Below are positions 59,170 to 64,000 of a stretch of 64,000 nucleotides of DNA, one piece after another. The translations under genes were made by a program, and so were the position numbers. Within the stretch, counting starts at the first letter, position 1, and every line of letters begins with the position of its first letter. A model generated the notes under the pieces. That model was not told where the DNA came from and made no database searches. It saw nothing but the letters and a program-made list of their open reading frames with translations. Source of the stretch: Halobacillus halophilus (lineage in GTDB: Bacteria; Bacillota; Bacilli; Bacillales; Halobacillaceae); assembly GCF_020171985.1 (NCBI RefSeq), contig NZ_JAIVAL010000002.1, positions 186,001 to 250,000 of the forward strand, written 5' to 3'.

Positions 59170-60170
59170 TGCTGAAAGTTCTAAAATCAGGTCTATTGAC
59201 TACCATTCAGGACCTGGGACGTTATGGATATCAGAAATATGGAGTCATTACGAGTGGAGCGATGGATCCAGAAGCCCATCGAATTGCTAATCTGCTTGTA
59301 GGAAACGACCAGCGTACTCCTACAATGGAAATAACCCTTAAAGGCCCTGTCCTTGAATTCCAGGAAGATGCACTGATAGCCGTCTGCGGTGGAAATCTCT
59401 CTCCTATGATTGATGGAGAGACTGTTGGGCTATGGCGTCCGATATATATCAAAAAAGGAAGTGAACTTCGATTTGGAAATCCTAAAAAAGGGTTCAGAGC
59501 TTATCTGTCTATCGCAGGAGGTTTTGAAGTAACCTCCGTAATGGGAAGTGCCTCTACTTACCTAAGAGCAGAAATAGGGGGTTATAAAGGCCGGGCTTTG
59601 GATAAAGGAGATACTATTAACTTTGGCGAATTATCAAATTCTTCTCAAAAAGCCTTTGACGAACTCAAAGATATGGCAGGAAGTAAGCCTTATCAGACGA
59701 TGGACTGGTTCGTGGCTACTGAATTCAGCGCCCCTATACAAGATGAGCCCAAACTTAAAGTAATGGAAGGCCGAGAGTTCCATCTATTTACCGATGATAG
59801 CCAATCTTCATTCTTTGAAGAACAATTCCAAATTGACTCTCAATCAGACCGAATGGGCTACCGCCTTCAAGGTAGTAAATTAGAACTTACTAAGCAAAAG
59901 GATATGATTTCAGAGGCCGTAACATTTGGTACCATACAAGTGCCAGCAGAAGGCAATCCGATTATTCTGCTGGCTGATCGCCAAACTACAGGAGGGTATC
60001 CTAAGATTGGTCAAGTAGCCACCGTAGACCTCCCTCGTATCGCCCAGTTAAAACCCGGAGAGCAAGTGAGCTTCGAACAAATTAGTCATAAGCAAGCTCA
60101 GTATTTATTACTCGAACGCGAAAAACAAATTCAACAGCTGGCACAAGGGATCAGATTTAAAAACCGTTAG
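59169..60170 (+). CDS. pxpC: 5-oxoprolinase subunit C
   Basis: Partner of PxpB in 5-oxoprolinase, 333 aa, KipA family. The N-terminus [20 protein letters not shown] and the segment [20 protein letters not shown] are typical, as is [20 protein letters not shown] near the end. Two adjacent ATGs exist at 59166 and 59169; the second has better spacing (7 nt) from AAGGAGG and matches relatives. Overlaps pxpB by 1-4 nt. Confidence 0.92.
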   Translation: MLKVLKSGLLTTIQDLGRYGYQKYGVITSGAMDPEAHRIANLLVGNDQRTPTMEITLKGPVLEFQEDALIAVCGGNLSPMIDGETVGLWRPIYIKKGSELRFGNPKKGFRAYLSIAGGFEVTSVMGSASTYLRAEIGGYKGRALDKGDTINFGELSNSSQKAFDELKDMAGSKPYQTMDWFVATEFSAPIQDEPKLKVMEGREFHLFTDDSQSSFFEEQFQIDSQSDRMGYRLQGSKLELTKQKDMISEAVTFGTIQVPAEGNPIILLADRQTTGGYPKIGQVATVDLPRIAQLKPGEQVSFEQISHKQAQYLLLEREKQIQQLAQGIRFKNR

Positions 60171-60181
60171 GAGGAACGTAT

Positions 60182-60949
60182 ATGCCTATTGTAGATATTA
60201 ATTGTGACATGGGAGAAAGCTTTGGTACCTATACAAAAGGCAGAGATGAGGAAATTTTGAAATATGTAACATCTGCTAATATTGCTTGTGGCTTCCACGC
60301 TGGGGATCCATCCGTCATGAAGAAAACGGTCCAGCTTGCTGCGGAAAATAATACAGGGATTGGGGCTCATCCCGGTTTTCCCGATTTAGCCGGGTTTGGA
60401 CGCAGAAAAATGGATGTTAGTCCTGAGGAAGCTTATGATCTTGTGGTCTATCAAGTAGGAGCATTAAACGGATTTGTAAAAGCAGAAGGGCAGTATCTGC
60501 AACATGTTAAACCTCATGGCGCCTTGTTCAATATGGCTGCTCAAGATAGAAAGCTGGCTGACGCTATTGCCCAAGCCGTTTATGATGTAGATCCTGAACT
60601 TATTTTGTTTGGCCTGGCAGGAAGTGAGCTCGTTCAAGCCGGTCGCCAGGCCGGACTGCGAACAGCAAGTGAAGTCTTTGCAGACCGTACCTATCAACAG
60701 GATGGCAGCCTTACCTCAAGAAGCGACTCCAACGCTTTAATTACCGATCATCGCTCAGCGGTAAAACAGGTTATCCGTATGATCAAAGAAAATAAAGTTA
60801 CTTCCTTGCAGAATGTAGATATTGATATCGAACCGCAAACGATATGTATTCATGGAGATGGAGAAATTGCTGTAGAATTTGCAGCGTATATTAACGAAGC
60901 ATTGAAAGAAGCCGACATTGAACTATCTAAAATCAGCAGCTTTCTCTAA
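60182..60949 (+). CDS. pxpA: 5-oxoprolinase subunit A
   Basis: LamB/YcsF-family catalytic subunit, 255 aa, which phosphorylates and hydrolyses 5-oxoproline together with PxpBC. Motifs: [50 protein letters not shown] and [16 protein letters not shown] lies 7 nt before the ATG, 11 bp after the pxpC stop. Last gene of the operon; repeat locus g begins about 45 bp later. Confidence 0.93.
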   Translation: MPIVDINCDMGESFGTYTKGRDEEILKYVTSANIACGFHAGDPSVMKKTVQLAAENNTGIGAHPGFPDLAGFGRRKMDVSPEEAYDLVVYQVGALNGFVKAEGQYLQHVKPHGALFNMAAQDRKLADAIAQAVYDVDPELILFGLAGSELVQAGRQAGLRTASEVFADRTYQQDGSLTSRSDSNALITDHRSAVKQVIRMIKENKVTSLQNVDIDIEPQTICIHGDGEIAVEFAAYINEALKEADIELSKISSFL

Positions 60950-60995
60950 TGAAGGGTCACTTTTAAAAATTACTTGATTTTTCGTAAGCACGTTA

Positions 60996-61790
60996 TTTCA
61001 CAATAGGGCCGGTTACTGTAAGACTCGATTTCGAGATATTAGGTTAGAGTGAAGGTCCTGCGGGGGACGATTCCGCTTTCCGGCCCTGCACGACGCAGGG
61101 TCGTTCGACGTTGCCACAGGACGTGGCGGTCTTAGTCGAATTTCTTATATGTGGTAAGCTTCCTCAGGCTTCGCCTTCCGGGATCTTACCGATCATGTTC
61201 ATCCCACAGGAGTCTTCATCGTCCCCCTCCGGACCTTGCCAGATCAGAAACTCGAAATCACTCTGAATCTTACCTGTTTCGTTATCATGATATCAGGGAA
61301 CTATTTCCTACTTTCTCCTTCATTACAGTGGAAAACGTTGATATAAAGGCGTTTACTGCAAATGAGTTATGAACAATTCCTCTTTTTCAAAAGGTCCGTT
61401 TTTCTTCCTATCGTTGGGTTGGTGGGGAAATGGCGAGACTCCCATGGGAGAAGGGACTAGGTGAGATCCCGCAGGGAGTGAAACGAGCGAGGAAGCTCTT
61501 GGCCAAAAGGAGGATCGACTAAAGTCGCCACCTCCTGTGGCAACGTCGATCGACCCTACGTCGTGTAGGGCCATAGGAAAGTGTTCAAATGTGGCATCAC
61601 CCCGAAAGACACGACCAGCATAAGCCAAGTATCAAAAGGGCGGTGGTCTTTCCGTCCGTTGATGAATGGCTTATGTCTCGAGTGTCTGGGTGATGGAACA
61701 AGACGAGTTATTTCCCCAACAGCCCTTGTCCATCTTACGTAACGGACCCATTTATCTCGAAACTGAGTATTCAAGTAATGGGAGTTTTTC
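60996..61790. repeat. Composite dispersed repeat, locus g
   Basis: The longest member, about 790 bp. Left end TAAGACTCGATTTCGAGATA and right end TATCTCGAAACTGAGTATTC are inverse copies. The left module (61010-61260) matches locus e; the right module (61390-61780) matches locus a almost base for base, including the 99-nt hairpin. The core GCCAC-CTCCT-GTGGC occurs twice in opposite orientation (about 61113 and 61526). ORFs 61151-61372, 61353-61628 and 61556-61774 lie inside and are not genes. Explains the 900-bp gap. Confidence 0.88.
61596..61694. repeat. 99-nt imperfect hairpin inside repeat locus g
   Basis: Second copy of the 11407-11505 structure. Relative to that copy, CATAAGCCG/CGGCTTATG has become CATAAGCCA/TGGCTTATG (compensated) and CATC has become TATC opposite GATG (a C-G to T-G change). 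Confidence 0.72.
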
Positions 61791-61849
61791 TTTAATAAGC
61801 AATGCAGAGATTTAGCTCTACCTAATCCATAAAATAAGGAGGTCTTTTA

Positions 61850-62518
61850 ATGAGTACACAGAAAACCTGGACCGAGGTGGATGACTATTTTAATAGCCAG
61901 CTCGTTCCTGAGAAGGACGCAATGAACGAAGTATTAAAATCTAATTCAGAAGCAGGTCTCCCTTCCATTGATGTCTCAGCGGCCCAAGGTAAAATGCTTC
62001 ACGTGCTGGCTAAGATCAAAGGAGCTAAGCGGATTCTCGAGGTTGGGACTCTGGGTGGATACAGCAGCATATGGCTGGCAAGTGCTCTTCCAAAAGAAGG
62101 CCGGCTTATTACATTGGAAGCAAGTGAAAAACACGCTCAAGCAGCTAGAAGGAATATAGAAAATGCTGGACTTAAGGAGAAAGTGGAGATCCTGGTCGGT
62201 CCAGCAAATGAATCCTTTCCCTCACTCGCAGACAAAGAAACGGATCCTTTTGACTTTGTCTTCATTGATGCTGATAAAAGAAACAACCCTTCTTATATCA
62301 AGTGGGCGATAGAGTTATCAGCTCAAGGGGCCTGTATTGTGGTAGATAATGTGGTCCGCCATGGAGAAGTAGTGGTAAAGGATAGTCAAGATCCAGATAT
62401 AGAGGGTATTCGCGACATGATTGATATTCTATCAAATGAACCACGTATTGATTCAACAGCGATTCAGACAGTAGGAAGCAAAGGATATGATGGATTTCTG
62501 TTGGCGATCGTAAAGTAA
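61850..62518 (+). CDS. SAM-dependent O-methyltransferase (family 3)
   Basis: Class I methyltransferase, 222 aa, related to catechol/caffeoyl-CoA O-methyltransferases and YrrM-type enzymes. SAM-binding motif I RILEVGTLGGYSSIWLASAL, acidic motif LITLEASEKHA, and metal-site Asp residues in DFVFIDADKRNN and IVVDNVVRHGEVV. The acceptor is unknown. AAGGAGG lies 7 nt before the ATG. Monocistronic. Confidence 0.87.
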   Translation: MSTQKTWTEVDDYFNSQLVPEKDAMNEVLKSNSEAGLPSIDVSAAQGKMLHVLAKIKGAKRILEVGTLGGYSSIWLASALPKEGRLITLEASEKHAQAARRNIENAGLKEKVEILVGPANESFPSLADKETDPFDFVFIDADKRNNPSYIKWAIELSAQGACIVVDNVVRHGEVVVKDSQDPDIEGIRDMIDILSNEPRIDSTAIQTVGSKGYDGFLLAIVK

Positions 62519-62525
62519 CTCAATC

Positions 62526-62560
62526 AGGAATAGACTTATAGCCGGTAAAGGTCTATTCCT
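62526..62560. terminator. Convergent terminator
   Basis: AGGAATAGAC/GTCTATTCCT with a 15-nt loop, between the methyltransferase and the transaminase genes. Confidence 0.7.
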
Positions 62561-62574
62561 TAATGTCCTATACA

Positions 62575-63483
62575 TTAGTAAACTGGGAAATTGTAATCCA
62601 GATAACCTTTCACCTTTCCTCTTACTATTTGATCATAAATAGCCTGAAGCTGTTTCGTGAGTGATCCCACACGGCCATTCCTAATCATCCGCCGATCCAC
62701 CTCAATTACCGGTTTTATGCCTATTGCTGTCCCTGTAAAAAACACTTCGTCGGCTTCATACACTTCTACCCTTGTGAAGCTTTTCTCTTGAACAATAATC
62801 CCAAATTCATTCTTTAGAATTGTACATACCGTGTCCCTCGTGATGCCCGGAAGGATATCATCAGAAACAGGTGGCGTAAGCACTTGTTTATCACGTACGA
62901 TAAAAATGTTTTCTGTAGCGCCTTCGCTAATATTTCCTTCCTTCGTTAAAAAAATGGCTTCATCAAACCCATTTAGCTCGGCTTCGTTGATCGCGAGAGC
63001 AGAGTTCAAGTATCCACCCGTTGGTTTTACTTGAGGAGGAATCATATTACTCCCTATTCTCGTCCAAGAGGATATGCATGTTTTTAAAGCTTCCTTAGGT
63101 TTATAGTCTAAGTCTGTAGTGAAAATGCCCAGATGATTATATGGATCACTCAAATTAGGGCGAAGAGTATCTGAACCTTTAAAGCACACGGGGCGTATAT
63201 AGACATCAGCCATTTCTTGATTCAATACTAGGAGTCTGAGAATGATTTGTTTTAAATCGGGGACTGAATAAGGGATCGGAATAAATAAACTTTTTCCTGA
63301 TTGATGGAATCTTTTTAAGTGATCTTCCAAACGGAAAACAAATAACTGCTGCTGTTCTTCATTCCAAAACCCTCTGATTCCTTCAAAGCAGCCCAAACCG
63401 TAATTAAGTCCTTTATTTTTTATACTTACCGTCAACACACGCTCATCTACAAATCGGTTCACGTCAAACAGATACCTCATCAT
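62575..63483 (-). CDS. ilvE: Branched-chain amino-acid aminotransferase, class IV
   Basis: PLP-dependent transaminase of 302 aa for valine, leucine and isoleucine. Fold-type IV motifs: GLNYGLGCFEGIRGFWNEEQ, the lysine region GGYLNSALAINEAELNGFDE, and EGNISEGATENIFIVRD (PLP-phosphate binding). The length and the FEGIRG motif favour IlvE over D-amino-acid or aminodeoxychorismate lyase. Start may be the second of two adjacent ATGs (63480), which is better spaced from AGGTGG. Confidence 0.85.
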   Translation of the reverse strand: MMRYLFDVNRFVDERVLTVSIKNKGLNYGLGCFEGIRGFWNEEQQQLFVFRLEDHLKRFHQSGKSLFIPIPYSVPDLKQIILRLLVLNQEMADVYIRPVCFKGSDTLRPNLSDPYNHLGIFTTDLDYKPKEALKTCISSWTRIGSNMIPPQVKPTGGYLNSALAINEAELNGFDEAIFLTKEGNISEGATENIFIVRDKQVLTPPVSDDILPGITRDTVCTILKNEFGIIVQEKSFTRVEVYEADEVFFTGTAIGIKPVIEVDRRMIRNGRVGSLTKQLQAIYDQIVRGKVKGYLDYNFPVY

Positions 63484-63525
63484 GCCCCACCTTTCACGTT
63501 TACAAATAAAACCTACTTAGCATCT

Positions 63526-63549
63526 TTAGGGAGGGAGCGCCCTCCCTAA
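63526..63549. terminator. GC-rich hairpin
   Basis: TTAGGGAGGG/CCCTCCCTAA with the 4-nt loop AGCG, between the hydrolase stop and the transaminase start. No T-run, so efficiency is uncertain. Confidence 0.6.
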
Positions 63550-63555
63550 CGTTCA

Positions 63556-64000
63556 TTATTTATGAGACGAGGCAATGAACGAATCGACAACCTTGTTAAA
63601 CCGTTCTGATTCTTCTAGAAATGGACAGTGGCAGCTCGATTCAAATACCTCCAGCTTTGAATTGGGGATTTCGTTTTTTAAATGTTCTCCTGCAGCTAAT
63701 GGAATCAATTTTTCCTCTCGGCCAAAGCACAATAAAGTTGGAACAGTTATCGAAGAAAGATAAGGACGGCAGTCAATAATGGATTGATCAAATAGAATAG
63801 CACTGGCTATTGAAGCTGGAACTTTGGTTGTCTCTTCTATCATCCAGTCTAAGTCTTCCTCCCCAACTTCTTCCTTGAACATTAATGGGAGAAATCCTCT
63901 CAGGAGACCTACTTGGTCCGTTTGGATCTCACGCATCATTCCTGTCAAAGCAGGAAGGTCAAAAGCTCCGATCTCAAAATCTTCCCATTTAAAATCAGAA
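63556..64000 (-). CDS. Alpha/beta hydrolase (5' end outside the window)
   Basis: C-terminal portion of an alpha/beta-hydrolase fold enzyme. Visible: cap-domain region, the strand VPTLLCFGREEKLIPLAAGE (the position of the acid residue), and the catalytic-histidine region LEVFESSCHCPFLEESERFN. The frame is open to the window edge (SDFKWEDFEIGAFDLPAL), so the nucleophile is not seen. Substrate unknown. Confidence 0.82.
   Translation of the reverse strand, partial: SDFKWEDFEIGAFDLPALTGMMREIQTDQVGLLRGFLPLMFKEEVGEEDLDWMIEETTKVPASIASAILFDQSIIDCRPYLSSITVPTLLCFGREEKLIPLAAGEHLKNEIPNSKLEVFESSCHCPFLEESERFNKVVDSFIASSHK

Noticed and set aside
61151-61774. ORFs at 61151-61372, 61353-61628 and 61556-61774
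   Set aside because: Inside composite repeat g, shadows of the repeat sequence as above.

Overview
The window looks like chromosomal DNA of a Bacillaceae member, most likely a halotolerant or halophilic genus near Halobacillus, Pontibacillus or Virgibacillus. This is an inference. It rests on many genes recognisable from Bacillus subtilis (yfkJ-yfkI-yfkH, yfkF, yfkD, yfkC, mreBH, pdaA, zur-znuBC, a kipI/kipA/ycsF-type trio), on Gram-positive ribosome binding sites (AAGGAGG), frequent TTG and GTG starts, and a BCCT osmolyte-type carrier. No tRNA, rRNA, CRISPR array, prophage or transposase gene was seen.

Layout. 1-5.6 kb: mannitol PTS operon on the minus strand (mtlA-mtlR-mtlF-mtlD, mtlD cut by the window edge); MtlA carries two tandem EIIB domains. 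5.8-13.7 kb: LLM oxidoreductase, a small gene flanked by two copies of a 41-bp perfect palindrome, a BCCT carrier, a membrane-protein gene broken by a one-base frameshift, a dispersed repeat, small membrane proteins and a YjlB-type cupin. 13.7-23.2 kb: GNAT, acyl-CoA synthetase, YitT protein, PAS histidine kinase, AlkA-type glycosylase, PdaA, YuiF-like carrier and two tiny genes. 23.6-31.2 kb: yfkC, yfkD, YczE-like, OsmC, yfkF, then the zinc system znuA and zur-znuB-znuC with four Zur boxes. 31.5-37.1 kb: amino-acid ABC permease and binding protein without ATPase, the iron-efflux ATPase pfeT under apparent PerR and Fur sites, and yfkH-yfkI-yfkJ. 37.3-47.9 kb: AGCS symporter, SRAP protein, TetR-controlled ABC exporter, a four-gene minus cluster (YkgJ, MOSC, deaminase, DUF1992), mreBH and small genes. 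48.5-54.1 kb: CwlK-like peptidase, then an apparent sigma-54 regulon: yfcC-iadA with a near-perfect -24/-12 promoter, divergent from a sigma-54 activator. 54.3-64 kb: channel-like protein, quinone oxidoreductase-like protein, a promoter-to-terminator unit of about 300 nt with no convincing ORF (candidate structured ncRNA), DUF2188 proteins, the 5-oxoprolinase operon pxpBCA, an O-methyltransferase, an IlvE-like transaminase and a cut hydrolase.

The best leads for something undescribed are the 56.44-56.74 kb RNA unit; a family of dispersed non-coding repeats (about 11.2, 20.5, 31.4, 38.8, 47.9-48.5, 54.2 and 61.0-61.8 kb), two of which contain a 99-nt hairpin with a compensatory base-pair change; and the three-copy palindrome. 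All structural statements come from reading the sequence by eye; no folding program or database search was run.
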